This document shows, piece after piece, positions 8,749 to 18,580 of a stretch of 64,000 bases of DNA (its first letter is position 1; the number at the start of each line of letters is the position of its first letter). Made by a program: the position numbers and the translations under genes. The notes under the pieces were generated by a model, which saw nothing but the letters and a program-made list of their open reading frames with translations, was not told the origin of the DNA and searched no databases. This DNA is from Aquitalea aquatilis (lineage in GTDB: Bacteria > Pseudomonadota > Gammaproteobacteria > Burkholderiales > Chromobacteriaceae): NCBI RefSeq assembly GCF_005155025.1, contig NZ_CP039731.1, positions 4,216,001 through 4,280,000 on the forward strand, in the 5' to 3' direction.

Positions 8749-9909
8749 TCAATGAGTTTCCGAGCGGTTGGGCGTAAAGCTTTCCCACTCGCCGCAGGCG
8801 GGGCAATGCCAGAAGAAGGCCCGCGAGCGGAAATTGCAACACTTGCAGCGGTGCACTGTCAGGCGCGCTGCATGTTTCTGGATCAGGGCGCGGGCCACTT
8901 CGGCATCCATCCGCCCTTCTGGCGACAGCTCGTCCATCTGCGCTTCGATCAGGCGGTAAACGCCCATCAGATTGGGACGGGCATGTACCGACTGACGGGC
9001 CACTTCCAGCGCCCGCTCCTCGCCCTCGTAGGCCGACAGCTTCTGATACAACAGGTCGGTCAGCTCGAGTTGCGGGAAAGTCTTCTGGTAGCCCTGCAAC
9101 AGGGCAATGCCCTCTTGCGGCTTGTCCAGCTTCTCGTAGGCGTCGAACAAGCGTTCTGCCGCCATCGACAAGTATTCGTAATTCTGTTTCTCGATGTTTT
9201 GCCATGCCGCAATGGCGGCTTCGATTTTGCCTTCGGCAAATTCGATATCGCCCAGAATCAGGCTGGCGCGCACACATTTGCGATTGGCCTGCATGGCCTC
9301 GGCCACCAGGGTGCGGGCGGCCGGATAATTGGAACGGTACAGCTCGCCCTGAGCCAGTTCGCAGAAAAACTGTGCCACTTCATGCTGAAAAGAGTGGGCG
9401 TCGCTGCGCAGCTCCTTGGCGGTTTCAATCGCTTTTTTCCAGTCGCGATCCTGCTGGTAGATATCCAGCAACTGGCGTCGCGCTGCCAACGCCATATTGC
9501 CGCCCAACAGTTTCAGCAAGATTTCTTCGGCCCTATCCACCAGACCAGCCTTGCGAAAATCCTGTGCAAGTTCGTTGCGCACGATGTCACGCTGTTCGGC
9601 AGGCAGGTCGGACGATTCCAGCATGCGCTGATGCAGACGAATGGCGCGGTCGTTCTCGCCGCGTTTGCGATACAGCTTGCCCAGCGTCAGTTGCAGTTCC
9701 GGTGCGGAACCCTGCTGGCGCGATACCTCGGCCAAAGCCCGCGCCGCGATGTCGGTCTTGTCATCAACGAGAGCATCCAGACCACGGAAAAAGCCGGTGG
9801 GAACCGACTTGGCCTGCTTCAATACGGTGCGCATGTCTACCCGCGCAGCCAGCCAGCCCAGACCGAAGAAGGCCGGGAATAGCAGCAGCCACCACAAATC
9901 CAGTTCCAA
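8749..9909 (-). CDS. lapB: Lipopolysaccharide assembly protein B (TPR plus rubredoxin-like zinc site)
   Basis: Inner-membrane adaptor that links LPS transport to FtsH-dependent turnover of LpxC in enterics. N-terminal anchor MELDLWWLLLFPAFFGLGWLAA; TPR-like helices from about residue 65 to 340 (for example ELQLTLGKLYRKRGENDRAIRLHQRML); C-terminal zinc ribbon with CKCC and CPAC pairs (VHRCKCC, FFWHCPACGEW), as required for LapB function. 386 residues is the standard size. Follows lapA with a 71-base gap. Confidence 0.95.
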   Translation of the reverse strand: MELDLWWLLLFPAFFGLGWLAARVDMRTVLKQAKSVPTGFFRGLDALVDDKTDIAARALAEVSRQQGSAPELQLTLGKLYRKRGENDRAIRLHQRMLESSDLPAEQRDIVRNELAQDFRKAGLVDRAEEILLKLLGGNMALAARRQLLDIYQQDRDWKKAIETAKELRSDAHSFQHEVAQFFCELAQGELYRSNYPAARTLVAEAMQANRKCVRASLILGDIEFAEGKIEAAIAAWQNIEKQNYEYLSMAAERLFDAYEKLDKPQEGIALLQGYQKTFPQLELTDLLYQKLSAYEGEERALEVARQSVHARPNLMGVYRLIEAQMDELSPEGRMDAEVARALIQKHAARLTVHRCKCCNFRSRAFFWHCPACGEWESFTPNRSETH

Positions 9910-9980
9910 AGAGTGCTTCCTTCAAGGAGAGTAAGAGGCCGACCCCGCGCGTAAGGCGGCAGGGTCTGAACAGACTGGGC

Positions 9981-10274
9981 CTAGTCGGCCAGTGCGTCGC
10001 TGGGATCGACGGCGACCTTGCTGCTGGGCGGACGGTTACGCAATTCCTTCTTGAGCTGGGACAGCTCCTTGCGCATGCGCAGATAGTAGGAGAAGGTGGC
10101 CAGCAATCCGACAGCAGCGCCTGCAACAAAGAACACCAGCAGGAAGACAATCAGCGGTGCCGACCAGGACTGGCCGAAGAACAGCTTGAACTCGACCATG
10201 TGGCTGTTTTGCACGGTGACGGCAATCAGGAAAACCAGCAGGGCCAATTCGATGATACGCACGATGTAGCGCAT
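9981..10274 (-). CDS. lapA: LapA-domain (DUF1049) inner-membrane protein
   Basis: Small LPS assembly partner of LapB, 97 residues. Two membrane helices (IVRIIELALLVFLIAVTV and LIVFLLVFFVAGAAVGLLATF) separated by the short QNSHMVEFKLFFG hairpin, followed by a basic coiled-coil-like tail RMRKELSQLKKELRNR. I chose the ATG at 10274 (MRYIVRII), which matches the family start; an upstream extension in the same frame has no family resemblance and crosses a low-complexity spacer. Sits between ihfB and lapB. Confidence 0.9.
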   Translation of the reverse strand: MRYIVRIIELALLVFLIAVTVQNSHMVEFKLFFGQSWSAPLIVFLLVFFVAGAAVGLLATFSYYLRMRKELSQLKKELRNRPPSSKVAVDPSDALAD

Positions 10275-10357
10275 GCTCTTTACTCGGAGAGGGTTACCGG
10301 AGTGCAAGTTTAAACGATAGTGTGCTGCAACCCAAGCAAGAGGAGAGTCAAACAAAG

Positions 10358-10384
10358 AAAAAGCGCCGCAAAAGCGGCGCTTTG
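10358..10384 (-). terminator. Strong hairpin terminator after ihfB
   Basis: GCGCCGC (10363-10369) pairs with GCGGCGC (10374-10380) around AAAA, with AAAAA on one side and TTT on the other, so in minus sense it ends in GCGCTTTTTCTTT. It separates rpsA-ihfB from lapA-lapB, implying a separate promoter or read-through for the LPS genes. Confidence 0.85.
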
Positions 10385-10415
10385 ATTTGGCTTGCTAGAC
10401 CGGGATTCGCGGCGA

Positions 10416-10730
10416 TCAGGCCTGGGTCTGCTCCAGCAGGGACAGATCCACCCGTTCGCGCAATTCCTTGCCGGCCTTGAAATGCGGCACATATTTCTCA
10501 GGAACCGAGACACTGCTACCTGATTTCGGGTTACGGCCCACACGGGGCGGACGGTAGTTCAGGTCGAAGCTACCGAAGCCGCGGATTTCAATGCGGCTAC
10601 CCTGTGCCAGGTTGCTGGCCATCGCATCCAGAATGGTTTTGACAGCCAGCTCAGCATCTTTGTAGACCAACTGAGAATTGCGCTCGGCAAGACGTTCTGC
10701 CAGCCGCGCGATCAGCTCAGACTTGGTCAT
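10416..10730 (-). CDS. ihfB: Integration host factor subunit beta
   Basis: DNA-bending nucleoid protein acting as a heterodimer with IhfA. Full HU/IHF fold: [18 protein letters not shown], the dimer core [14 protein letters not shown], beta-arm with [15 protein letters not shown] (the conserved intercalating proline region) and [14 protein letters not shown]. 104 residues. Seven bases after the rpsA stop, so part of the conserved cmk-rpsA-ihfB order. Confidence 0.96.
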   Translation of the reverse strand: MTKSELIARLAERLAERNSQLVYKDAELAVKTILDAMASNLAQGSRIEIRGFGSFDLNYRPPRVGRNPKSGSSVSVPEKYVPHFKAGKELRERVDLSLLEQTQA

Positions 10731-10737
10731 GATGCAA

Positions 10738-12429
10738 TTACTCGTTGGAGCCGGACAGCTTGGCCTTCAACAGAGCACCCAGGTTGGTAGTACCAGCCGA
10801 AGCGCTGTCAACCGACAGGTTCTTCATGGCGGTGCTGTCTTCCTGAGCATCCTTGGCCTTGATGGACAGGCTGATATTGCGGGACTTGCGATCCACGGCA
10901 ATGATCACGGCTTCCACTTCTTCGCCATCTTTCAGCAGGGTACGGGCATCTTCCACGCGGTCACGGGACAGCTCGGAAGCACGCAGGTAGCCTTCAACGT
11001 CCATGTCCAGGGAGATAACTGCACCCTTGGCATCAACAGCCTTCACGGTACCCTTGACCAGAGCGCCCTTGTCGTTCATGGCAACGTAGTTGTTGAACGG
11101 ATCACCTTCCAGTTGCTTGATGCCCAGGGAGATGCGTTCTTTTTCCACGTCGATGGACAGAACAACGGCTTCAACCTCGTCACCCTTCTTGAACTTGCGC
11201 ACGGCATCTTCGCCGGTTTCGTTCCAGGACAGGTCGGACAGGTGAACCAGGCCGTCGATACCGCCCGGCAGGCCAACGAACACACCGAAGTCGGTGATCG
11301 ACTTGATGGCGCCCTTCAGCTTGTCACCCTTGTGGAAGTTGTCAGCAAACTCGTTCCACGGGTTGGCCAGGCACTGCTTCATGCCCAAGGAGATACGACG
11401 ACGGTCTTCGTCGATTTCCAGGATCATGACTTCAACTTCATCACCAACCTGAACAACCTTGGACGGGTGTACGTTCTTGTTGGTCCAGTCCATTTCGGAC
11501 ACGTGTACCAGACCTTCGATGCCTTGTTCGATTTCAACGAAGGCGCCGTAGTCGGTCAGGTTGGTTACCTTGCCGAACAGACGGGTGCTGGCCGGGTAGC
11601 GACGGGACAGACCAACCCACGGATCTTCGCCCAGTTGCTTCAGACCCAGGGATACACGGTTCTTCTCTTGGTCGAACTTCAGGACCTTGGCTTCGACTTC
11701 GTCGCCAACAGCCAGAACTTCGGACGGGTGCTTCACACGACGCCATGCCAGGTCGGTGATGTGCAGCAGGCCGTCGATACCGCCCAGGTCAACAAACGCA
11801 CCGTAGTCGGTGATGTTCTTGACGATACCCTTGATAACGGCGCCCTCTTTCAGGGTTTCCAGCAGAGCCTTGCGCTCTTCGCCCAGGGTTTCTTCCAGAA
11901 CCGAACGACGCGAAACAACCACGTTGTTACGCTTGCGGTCCAGCTTGATAACCTTGAATTCGATGTTCTTGTTTTCGTACGGGGTGGTGTCTTTCACCGG
12001 ACGCACGTCAACCAGGGAACCCGGCAGGAAGGCGCGGATGCCGTTGACCATAACAGTCAGGCCACCCTTGACCTTGCCGCTGATCAAGCCGGACAGGATC
12101 TTGCCGGTTTCCAGCGCTTCTTCCAGCTCAACCCATGCAGCCAGACGCTTGGCTTTTTCACGGGACAGCTTGGTTTCGCCAAAGCCGTTTTCCAGCGCGT
12201 CGATGGCAACAGTCACGAAGTCGCCGATGGCAACTTCAACAACGCCTTCGTCGTTCTTGAATTCTTCGGCCGGAATCAGGGATTCAGATTTCAGGCCGGC
12301 ATTTACAGTTACGAAGTTGGAATCAACTGCAACGACTTCGGCAGTGATCACCTCGCCCACGCGCATGTCGTGAAGGGTCAGGCTTTCTTCGAACAGCTGG
12401 GCAAAGTTTTCCATAGAGAGGGTAGTCAT
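10738..12429 (-). CDS. rpsA: 30S ribosomal protein S1
   Basis: mRNA-binding ribosomal protein essential for initiation on structured or weak-SD messages. Six S1 repeats are visible along 563 residues, with recurring [15 protein letters not shown] and SLGMKQ-type ends (for example [47 protein letters not shown]). Start taken at the ATG ([17 protein letters not shown]); the in-frame TTG just before it is less likely. The 94-base leader between cmk and rpsA could host autoregulation, known for S1 in E. coli, but no specific structure was identified. Confidence 0.97.
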   Translation of the reverse strand: MTTLSMENFAQLFEESLTLHDMRVGEVITAEVVAVDSNFVTVNAGLKSESLIPAEEFKNDEGVVEVAIGDFVTVAIDALENGFGETKLSREKAKRLAAWVELEEALETGKILSGLISGKVKGGLTVMVNGIRAFLPGSLVDVRPVKDTTPYENKNIEFKVIKLDRKRNNVVVSRRSVLEETLGEERKALLETLKEGAVIKGIVKNITDYGAFVDLGGIDGLLHITDLAWRRVKHPSEVLAVGDEVEAKVLKFDQEKNRVSLGLKQLGEDPWVGLSRRYPASTRLFGKVTNLTDYGAFVEIEQGIEGLVHVSEMDWTNKNVHPSKVVQVGDEVEVMILEIDEDRRRISLGMKQCLANPWNEFADNFHKGDKLKGAIKSITDFGVFVGLPGGIDGLVHLSDLSWNETGEDAVRKFKKGDEVEAVVLSIDVEKERISLGIKQLEGDPFNNYVAMNDKGALVKGTVKAVDAKGAVISLDMDVEGYLRASELSRDRVEDARTLLKDGEEVEAVIIAVDRKSRNISLSIKAKDAQEDSTAMKNLSVDSASAGTTNLGALLKAKLSGSNE

Positions 12430-12523
12430 CAAGCTTACTCTCGGTGCACACCTTGCGGCGTGCGGGGTTAGGGTTGAACACAGGGCGCTTCTTGCAGTGC
12501 AGCAAGCGTTGCCCTTTAAAAAA

Positions 12524-13192
12524 TCATATGCCGGAGGCCTGGGACTGCCCGAAGCAACGAAGTACCGTTTCGACCGCCTGGTCGATGGTGAGCTCCGTGG
12601 TGTCGAGCAGAAAGGCGTCCGGCTCTTGGCGCAGCGGCGCTACCGCCCGGGCCGCATCGCGCGTGTCCCGATCGATAATGTCCTGCAGAATCCGTGGGAG
12701 GTTAGCAGATTCCCCCTTGCCGATCAACTGCTTATGGCGGCGCGCTGCACGCTCATCGGCACTGGCAGTCAAAAAAATCTTTGTCGCAGCCTGCGGAAAC
12801 ACCACCGAACCCATGTCGCGGCCATCGGTCACCAGGCCCGGAATCACGGCAAAATCACGTTGTCGCTGCAATAGCGCGGCGCGTACCGCTGGCAGGGCCG
12901 CCACTTTCGATGCGCCAATACCGATTTCTTCTGCCCGGATGTCTTCGCTGACATCGTTGCCATCCAGCCACACTCGCCCTTGCTCGAAAGCCGCCGGCAA
13001 GGTAGTGGCCAGCTCGGCCAGAGGCTGCTCGGCATCCCATGCCACATCCTGCTTGCGCGCATGCAGGGCAAGCAGGCGATAGAGCGAGCCGGAGTCCAGA
13101 TAATGAAAGCCCAGGCGCTGGGCAACGATGGCGGCGACAGTACCCTTGCCGGAAGCGGAAGGGCCGTCGATGGTGATAACGGGAACTGACAT
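12524..13192 (-). CDS. cmk: Cytidylate kinase
   Basis: Phosphorylates CMP/dCMP. P-loop GPSASGKGT at residues 9-17, then [11 protein letters not shown], and the [21 protein letters not shown] lid region. 222 residues. Start set at ATG 13192 ([10 protein letters not shown]); the frame stays open for 570 bases upstream but that part is antisense to aroA and has no cmk homology. Divergent from aroA across 283 bases that hold no gene; upstream of rpsA on the same strand. Confidence 0.95.
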   Translation of the reverse strand: MSVPVITIDGPSASGKGTVAAIVAQRLGFHYLDSGSLYRLLALHARKQDVAWDAEQPLAELATTLPAAFEQGRVWLDGNDVSEDIRAEEIGIGASKVAALPAVRAALLQRQRDFAVIPGLVTDGRDMGSVVFPQAATKIFLTASADERAARRHKQLIGKGESANLPRILQDIIDRDTRDAARAVAPLRQEPDAFLLDTTELTIDQAVETVLRCFGQSQASGI

Positions 13193-13475
13193 GGGCTTGA
13201 CTTGCATCCTGTAGCACACGACGACGAGCTGAACCGTCGCCAAACCGTTGATTTTAACGCAGTCGCCAAGTGGCAGGAACGGCTTTGGCAGGATTTTCTG
13301 CCGCAGCGCAACAGACAAAGCAGCAAGACGGCAAGATTGTAGTTTGCACGTTACCCCGCTGCCCTTTACAGTGATAGGCCGCAACGCCCGCCAGCCCTGC
13401 CTGCAGCAACCTGAGCGCGCGTGATGACAATACCCGGACAATTTCACGACACCTACAGAGACTCGACGCAACGCC

Positions 13476-14762
13476 ATGGAACAGCTCCGCCTTACTCCGA
13501 CTCCGCACCTTGCCGGCACCATCAAGCTGCCCGGCTCCAAAAGCATTTCCAACCGCACCCTGCTACTGGCTGCGCTGTCCAGCGGCACGACGCTGGTGCG
13601 TGACCTGCTGGATTCGGATGACATCCGCCACATGCTGGCCGCACTGGGCCTGCTTGGCGTAAGCGTTGAGCAGCTGGGCAATAGCCGTGACTTCCGGGTA
13701 CAAGGCGTGGGTGGTGAGTTTCCGGTCAAAAGCGCCGACCTGTTTCTGGGCAATGCCGGCACCGCCTTTCGCCCGCTGACCGCCGCATTGGCGCTGATGC
13801 AGGGTAATTACCAGTTGTCTGGCGTGGCCCGCATGCATGAACGGCCGATTGGCGATCTGGTGGACGCCTTGCGCGCTGCCGGTGCCGAAATCAGCTATCA
13901 GGGCAATCCCGGCTATCCGCCGCTGGCCATTGCCCCGGCCAGCCTGCGCGCCGGTGAAGTAATTCCGGTCAAGGGCAATGTTTCCAGCCAGTTTCTGACC
14001 GCCTTGCTGATGGCGTTGCCGCTGACCGGTGAAACCGTCACCATCGAAGTGGTCGGCGAGCTGATTTCCAAACCCTATATAGAGATAACGCTCAACCTGA
14101 TGGCACGCTTCGGTGTGCGCGTTGAGCGCCAGGGCTGGCAGCGCTTCGTGATTCCGGGTGGCCAACACTATATTTCGCCGGGCGAAGTCCATGTCGAGGG
14201 CGACGCCTCCAGCGCCTCCTACTTCCTGGCGGCTGGCGCACTGGCTGGTGGTCCGGTACGGGTAGAGGGCGTGGGTAATAACAGCATCCAGGGTGATGTG
14301 AAATTTGCTGACACCCTGCACCAGATGGGGGTTGCCATCACCATGGGCGACAACTGGATCGAGGCGGCAGCCAGCGGCAAGCTCAAGGCTATCGACGTCG
14401 ACCTGAATCACATCCCGGACGCCGCCATGACCATTGCCATCGCCGCACTGGCAGCGGATGGCACCACCACCCTGCGCAATATCGAAAGCTGGCGCGTCAA
14501 GGAAACCGACCGCCTGTCAGCCATGGCAACGGAGCTGCGCAAGGTCGGTGCAATCGTGGAAGAGGGGCAGGACTACATCCGCATCACCCCGCCGGCCAGC
14601 CTGACCGCCGATGCCGAGATCGACACTTACGACGATCACCGCATGGCCATGTGCTTTTCGCTGGTCTCGCTGCTGGGCGTTCCGGTCATCATCAATGACC
14701 CGAAATGCGTGGCCAAGACCTTCCCCGACTATTTCGATGTATTGGCTACCCTGACCGCCTGA
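13476..14762 (+). CDS. aroA: 3-phosphoshikimate 1-carboxyvinyltransferase (EPSP synthase)
   Basis: Sixth shikimate-pathway step. N-terminal [20 protein letters not shown] (PEP/shikimate lysine and arginine), [16 protein letters not shown], and C-terminal [12 protein letters not shown] plus [10 protein letters not shown] are all present, marking a glyphosate-class I-type enzyme. 428 residues. In many proteobacteria aroA lies upstream of cmk-rpsA on the same strand; here it is turned round and transcribed divergently from cmk. Confidence 0.97.
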   Translation: MEQLRLTPTPHLAGTIKLPGSKSISNRTLLLAALSSGTTLVRDLLDSDDIRHMLAALGLLGVSVEQLGNSRDFRVQGVGGEFPVKSADLFLGNAGTAFRPLTAALALMQGNYQLSGVARMHERPIGDLVDALRAAGAEISYQGNPGYPPLAIAPASLRAGEVIPVKGNVSSQFLTALLMALPLTGETVTIEVVGELISKPYIEITLNLMARFGVRVERQGWQRFVIPGGQHYISPGEVHVEGDASSASYFLAAGALAGGPVRVEGVGNNSIQGDVKFADTLHQMGVAITMGDNWIEAAASGKLKAIDVDLNHIPDAAMTIAIAALAADGTTTLRNIESWRVKETDRLSAMATELRKVGAIVEEGQDYIRITPPASLTADAEIDTYDDHRMAMCFSLVSLLGVPVIINDPKCVAKTFPDYFDVLATLTA

Positions 14763-14788
14763 TTTGGGGCCTTAGCCACAAATCATCA

Positions 14789-14812
14789 CGCCCGCCCCAG
14801 CGGGCGTTTTTC
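14789..14812 (+). terminator. Terminator after aroA
   Basis: CGCCCGC pairs with GCGGGCG around CCCA and is followed by TTTTT. It lies 26 bases beyond the aroA stop. Confidence 0.88.
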
Positions 14813-14895
14813 ATTTCCACGGCATAATCTGCTTGCCAAGCAACACTACAAAAACCACAATATACAGTAATAAATTCACAAAATATCACCATATA

Positions 14896-15339
14896 ATGAC
14901 AAATCCCTATCACTTGCGTCGCGATTTCATGCAGCGCTTTGACCTGCCCGCTCCCAGCCAGCCCGGCCTGTACCCGGACACCCTGCCGATGTGGGAAAAC
15001 ATGCTGCAGGAAGAGATGGCCGAATTCCTGCATGCGCTACAAGAATTCAAGCAACTGGAAAACTGCGACCCCGCCGAAAAAGTGCGCCGCATGGCCGAGC
15101 TGACTGCCGAGGGCGTGGATGTACTGAATGTGCTGACTGGCCTGCTGCTATCACAGGGAATGCCGCTGGAGGCCATGACTGATGCCATTCATCAGGCCAA
15201 TCTGCGCAAGCAGATAGAGGGCAAGGTGGTGCGGCGTGCCGATGGCAAGGTGCTGAAACCGGCAGGCTGGCAGCCGGCCGACAAATGTGGCGTGATTCGC
15301 GCTGCCTTGCACAATGACAACAGCACGGCGCAAGATTAA
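14896..15339 (+). CDS. MazG/HisE-like nucleotide pyrophosphohydrolase
   Basis: All-alpha NTP-PPase of the phosphoribosyl-ATP pyrophosphohydrolase-like group, 147 residues. The metal-binding pattern is seen as EEMAEFLHAL followed about 40 residues later by ELTAEGVDVLNVLTG (ExxE...ExxD). The C-terminal half, IHQANLRKQIEGKVVRRADGKVLKPAGWQPAD, is the signature of phage- and bacterium-encoded PRA-PH-like proteins (NANxxK...DGKVxKPxGW). Substrate unknown; likely house-cleaning of modified nucleotides rather than histidine synthesis. ATG 14896 was chosen; upstream sequence is AT-rich and non-coding. Confidence 0.8.
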   Translation: MTNPYHLRRDFMQRFDLPAPSQPGLYPDTLPMWENMLQEEMAEFLHALQEFKQLENCDPAEKVRRMAELTAEGVDVLNVLTGLLLSQGMPLEAMTDAIHQANLRKQIEGKVVRRADGKVLKPAGWQPADKCGVIRAALHNDNSTAQD

Positions 15340-15411
15340 GTCTGATTTAATACTGTCTGGCTATGATGCGGCCAGATCAAACCGGACACTCCCCACGCTG
15401 AAGGGACCATC

Positions 15412-15960
15412 ATGCTAAAAAATTCACAACACAGTTACGGCCGTCTGGCCCGTGCCTTTCACTGGCTGGGCGCGCTGGCAGTCATCGCGGCACTGGCCTT
15501 TATCGAATTCAAGGACATCGCCCCCAAGGGCAGCCCCTTGCGTGACTTTCTGAAGTCCGGCCACTTCCAGGCTGGCGTCATTGTCCTGTTGCTGGTCCTG
15601 CCGCGCCTGCTGTGGCGACTGGCCAACCGTGTGCCGGATATCACCCCGGCACCGCAACCGGCGGCCATGCTGCTGGCGCATGCCGCACACTGGCTGCTGT
15701 ATGGCCTGATGATCGCACTGCCGCTGCTGGGCATCGCCATCGTGCAGGGTAATGGCAAGGACGTGGTGCTGCTGGGCAGCACCTTGCCGATCTTGTTCAA
15801 CGTCGGCAAGGAAACCGCCCGCAACCTGAAAGAAATTCACGAAGCGCTGGGCAATATGTTGCTATGGCTGGCCATCTTCCATGCCGCAGCCGCCGTATGG
15901 CACCACCGCTTCGTCAAGGATGACACCCTTACCCGCCTGACCGGGCCGCTGCGTCCCTGA
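15412..15960 (+). CDS. cybB: Cytochrome b561 family protein
   Basis: Inner-membrane di-haem b561, probably superoxide:ubiquinone or general quinol electron carrier. Four membrane helices are apparent: around FHWLGALAVIAALAFI, FQAGVIVLLLVLPRLLW, HWLLYGLMIALPLLGIAIV and LGNMLLWLAIFHAAAAVWHH. Haem-ligand histidines are the ones in RAFHWLGA, SGHFQAG, AHWLLYG and IFHAAAAVWHH. 182 residues, typical. Followed by a strong terminator shared with the convergent MFS gene. Confidence 0.9.
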   Translation: MLKNSQHSYGRLARAFHWLGALAVIAALAFIEFKDIAPKGSPLRDFLKSGHFQAGVIVLLLVLPRLLWRLANRVPDITPAPQPAAMLLAHAAHWLLYGLMIALPLLGIAIVQGNGKDVVLLGSTLPILFNVGKETARNLKEIHEALGNMLLWLAIFHAAAAVWHHRFVKDDTLTRLTGPLRP

Positions 15961-15976
15961 ACGATTCCACCCTACC

Positions 15977-16000
15977 AAACCCGGCCATGCCGGGTTTTTT
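15977..16000. terminator. Bidirectional terminator between cybB and the MFS gene
   Basis: AAACCCGGC and GCCGGGTTT pair around CAT and a run of T follows on the plus strand; A residues on the other side make it usable for the convergent minus-strand gene. Confidence 0.85.
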
Positions 16001-16014
16001 TATTGCCTGTGCTC

Positions 16015-17532
16015 TCAGCGCAGATCGCGCTGCCACAGCGATAGCAGCAGCGCCAAGCCAGCCAGCGCAGCCAATGATAGCAAGGCATGATCACTGGCGA
16101 TCAATACCGCCTGCTGGGTGACTTGCGTCGACAACTGCGCAAGACTCGCCGCATCCGCCCCTCCCTCCCACTGCCGCAACGTCACCCCATCCAGCCGGCC
16201 GAGCAGCGACAGCCGCGCCTCGGCCTCGCCGGCTTGCAGCTGCAGGGTGGCCAGACCGGTTCCCAAGGCCCCCGCCAGCTCACGCATGATGTTTTTCAGT
16301 TGATAGGCATGGGCAAAGTCTTCGACCTGCACCTCGGCATAAGTCATGGCGGCAATCTGCAAGACCGACAAGATCGGCACCAGCCCATGCAGCAGAATGG
16401 CCGGCAACAGATTGGCCAGCGCCGCCCCCGGCATGGCCGCCTGCGCCAGCCACAGACAACACAGCGCCAGCAAGGCAAAGCCAATGGCCAGTAGATGGTG
16501 ACGGCGGGTCAGCCAGCGGCTGGCATACAGATAGACCAGCGCCATCGCGACCGTCACCATGCCACCCAGGCTGATGACCCTGCCGGTCGTGACAAAATCA
16601 AAGCCCAGCCCGCGCTGCAGCAAGGTGGACAAGAGGTAGGACCAGATACCGTTACACAGGTAATACAGGGCATAGAAGGCCAGCCCCATCAGATAGCGGC
16701 GGCGCAATAGCGCATGCAGTTGCAACCAGGGGTCGGGATGGGTGTGACTGCGCCGCCAGGCCAGCCCCAGCAACAATGTACCACCCAGCAAGGCCAGCCA
16801 CATGCCGGGCCGGGCCGCCAAGCGCAAAAAGCGCAAATCCTCCAGCGTATGCAAGACCAGCAAGGCCCCTAAGCCCACAGCCGCCACCGCAACCCAGTCT
16901 AGTTCGCCAGCCTGCATGCGGGTCGGCGCTCCGGCATGGCGTGGATAGCTCAGCCGCACCAGCAGCAGCAATACCGGCACAAACGCCGCCTGCAACCAGA
17001 AAATGGCCTGCCAGCCCCAGTCTTCCACCAACAGGGCAGACAACCAGGGCGAGATGCCAGCCAGGCTGAACAGACCCAGCAGAAAACCGTACATCAAGGG
17101 CTTGCGTTCTCTTGGCTGAGCCACCAGCTGCAGCAGAATGCGCGAGGCGGTAAACAACCCGCCGCCGCCCAAACCCTGAAACAGCCGCGCCAGCGCCAGG
17201 CTGGCAATGCCCTCGGCCAGGGCACAGCCCACACTGCCAGCCATGAACAGCAACAATGCCCACTGGGTATAGCGGCGATAACTGATCAGGGTGGCAAACC
17301 GCCCCAGCAACAGATTGACCAGCACCGCCCCCACGGCAAAGCTGGTCAGCGCCCACAGATATTCCTGCGGAGCCGCCGACACCCCGCCCTGAATCGCGCC
17401 ACCGGCCACCCCCATCATGCTGACGGCGACAAAGTCGGCCCCGGTGACCAGGCCCAGCGTCAGGCCAAACAATCTCACCTGCCATGGACGGCATTCGGGA
17501 TGGGCTTGCAACAGCACGGGGTATGCATTCAT
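16015..17532 (-). CDS. MFS transporter, DHA2 (14-helix) type
   Basis: Proton-driven exporter of the major facilitator superfamily, 505 residues. Many hydrophobic helices; motif A-like LLGRFATLISYRRY after helix 2 and GLGGGGLFTASRILL (motif C-like glycine-rich helix). The number of helices and length fit the EmrB/QacA DHA2 group. Start set at ATG 17532 (MNAYPVLLQ); an in-frame extension to 17604 runs through the divergent promoter region and was rejected. Divergent from a LysR gene, which probably controls it; no membrane-fusion partner is adjacent, so substrate is unknown. Confidence 0.87.
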   Translation of the reverse strand: MNAYPVLLQAHPECRPWQVRLFGLTLGLVTGADFVAVSMMGVAGGAIQGGVSAAPQEYLWALTSFAVGAVLVNLLLGRFATLISYRRYTQWALLLFMAGSVGCALAEGIASLALARLFQGLGGGGLFTASRILLQLVAQPRERKPLMYGFLLGLFSLAGISPWLSALLVEDWGWQAIFWLQAAFVPVLLLLVRLSYPRHAGAPTRMQAGELDWVAVAAVGLGALLVLHTLEDLRFLRLAARPGMWLALLGGTLLLGLAWRRSHTHPDPWLQLHALLRRRYLMGLAFYALYYLCNGIWSYLLSTLLQRGLGFDFVTTGRVISLGGMVTVAMALVYLYASRWLTRRHHLLAIGFALLALCCLWLAQAAMPGAALANLLPAILLHGLVPILSVLQIAAMTYAEVQVEDFAHAYQLKNIMRELAGALGTGLATLQLQAGEAEARLSLLGRLDGVTLRQWEGGADAASLAQLSTQVTQQAVLIASDHALLSLAALAGLALLLSLWQRDLR

Positions 17533-17586
17533 TCGGGTAGGCGCTTTGAGCTTGGATGGATCGCGCTGACTATAAAGACCATGGTA

Positions 17587-17624
17587 TTTTGAATAAACCG
17601 TCAAAATTGAAATGATTATTCAAT
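17587..17624. promoter_or_regulatory. Two dyads in the LysR/MFS divergent region
   Basis: TTTTGA-N8-TCAAAA (17587-17606) and ATTGAA-N7-TTCAAT (17606-17624) are both perfect inverted repeats; the second covers the lysR start codon. Such T-N11-A-like dyads are typical LysR-type regulator sites, suggesting autoregulation and control of the MFS gene. Confidence 0.6.
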
Positions 17625-18531
17625 GTCACGTACAAACGACTGGAATGACTGGTATCTGTTTAGCTGCATTGCGCAGCTGGGCAGTTTCAGTCGCGCCGCA
17701 GAACGGCTGCAACTGCCCAAATCAACAGTCAGCACTGCCTTGACACGGCTGGAACAAAAGCTGGGTACACGCTTGCTGGAACGCAGTACCCGCCAACTGC
17801 GGCTGACCGAGGCCGGCTTTCATTTACTGGAGGAAATCAGCCCGCTATTTGCCCGGCTGGAAGATGTGGCCGACCACCTGCAAGGTGTGGCCGAGGCCCC
17901 GCTCAGCGGCACGCTGCGCATTGCAGCGCCTTACGAATTCGCCAGCTTGCATCTGAGCCCGGTACTGTGCGACATCATGCAGGCACACCCGGGCCTGCAT
18001 ATCGAAGTGGACGTCATCAGCAATCAGACCGACCCGCTGAGCAGCGGACATGACCTGAGTTTTGTAATGACCAGCCAGCCCTTGCCCGACTCAAGTCAAC
18101 TGGGCAAGCGCCTGTACACCTTGCAACAAGGCCTGTTTGCCGCACCGTCATTGCTGGCTGCACGCGGCAGGCCACAACACCCATCACAACTGCAGGACTG
18201 GCCCCTGCTAGGCGCTGCCAGCGCCCTGCCCTGGGTATTCCAGCATGCTGACGGTAGCCACTACGCCTTGCGCCAGGCGCTGCATCTGCAAACGGCCAAT
18301 GCTGGCTTGCGCCTGCAGGCAGCCATTGCCGGGCGTGGAGCTTGTCTGGTCTCCTGCAATTTCGCTGCCCAGGCTGTCGCCAGTGGCCAACTACAAACCG
18401 TACTACCCGACTGGAAGCTGCCTGCGCTGAAAACCTATGCACTGGTACCCAATCGCAGCTTGCTGCCCACCAAGACGCGGTTGCTGCTGGATGGATTGGA
18501 GCAGCGCTTTGCCCGGCAGGAAACGCACTAG
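17623..18531 (+). CDS. LysR-family transcriptional regulator
   Basis: 302 residues. N-terminal winged helix-turn-helix (LGSFSRAAERLQLPKSTVSTALTRLEQKLGTRLLERSTRQLRLTEAG), then a periplasmic-binding-like effector domain starting about residue 90 (LSGTLRIAAPYEFASLHLSPVL). No Shine-Dalgarno sequence precedes ATG 17623, and the start codon lies inside a dyad, so expression may be weak and self-limited. Divergent from the MFS exporter 90 bases away, which is its most probable target. Confidence 0.93.
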   Translation: MSRTNDWNDWYLFSCIAQLGSFSRAAERLQLPKSTVSTALTRLEQKLGTRLLERSTRQLRLTEAGFHLLEEISPLFARLEDVADHLQGVAEAPLSGTLRIAAPYEFASLHLSPVLCDIMQAHPGLHIEVDVISNQTDPLSSGHDLSFVMTSQPLPDSSQLGKRLYTLQQGLFAAPSLLAARGRPQHPSQLQDWPLLGAASALPWVFQHADGSHYALRQALHLQTANAGLRLQAAIAGRGACLVSCNFAAQAVASGQLQTVLPDWKLPALKTYALVPNRSLLPTKTRLLLDGLEQRFARQETH

Positions 18532-18580
18532 AATCACCCTGCCAGGCTGAGCCAGAGCCTGCGCTCACCCGGCACACACG

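Noticed and set aside
13193-13762. Upstream extension of the cmk frame to a longer protein
   Set aside because: Has no cmk homology, overlaps aroA antisense, and the ATG at 13192 matches the family N-terminus.
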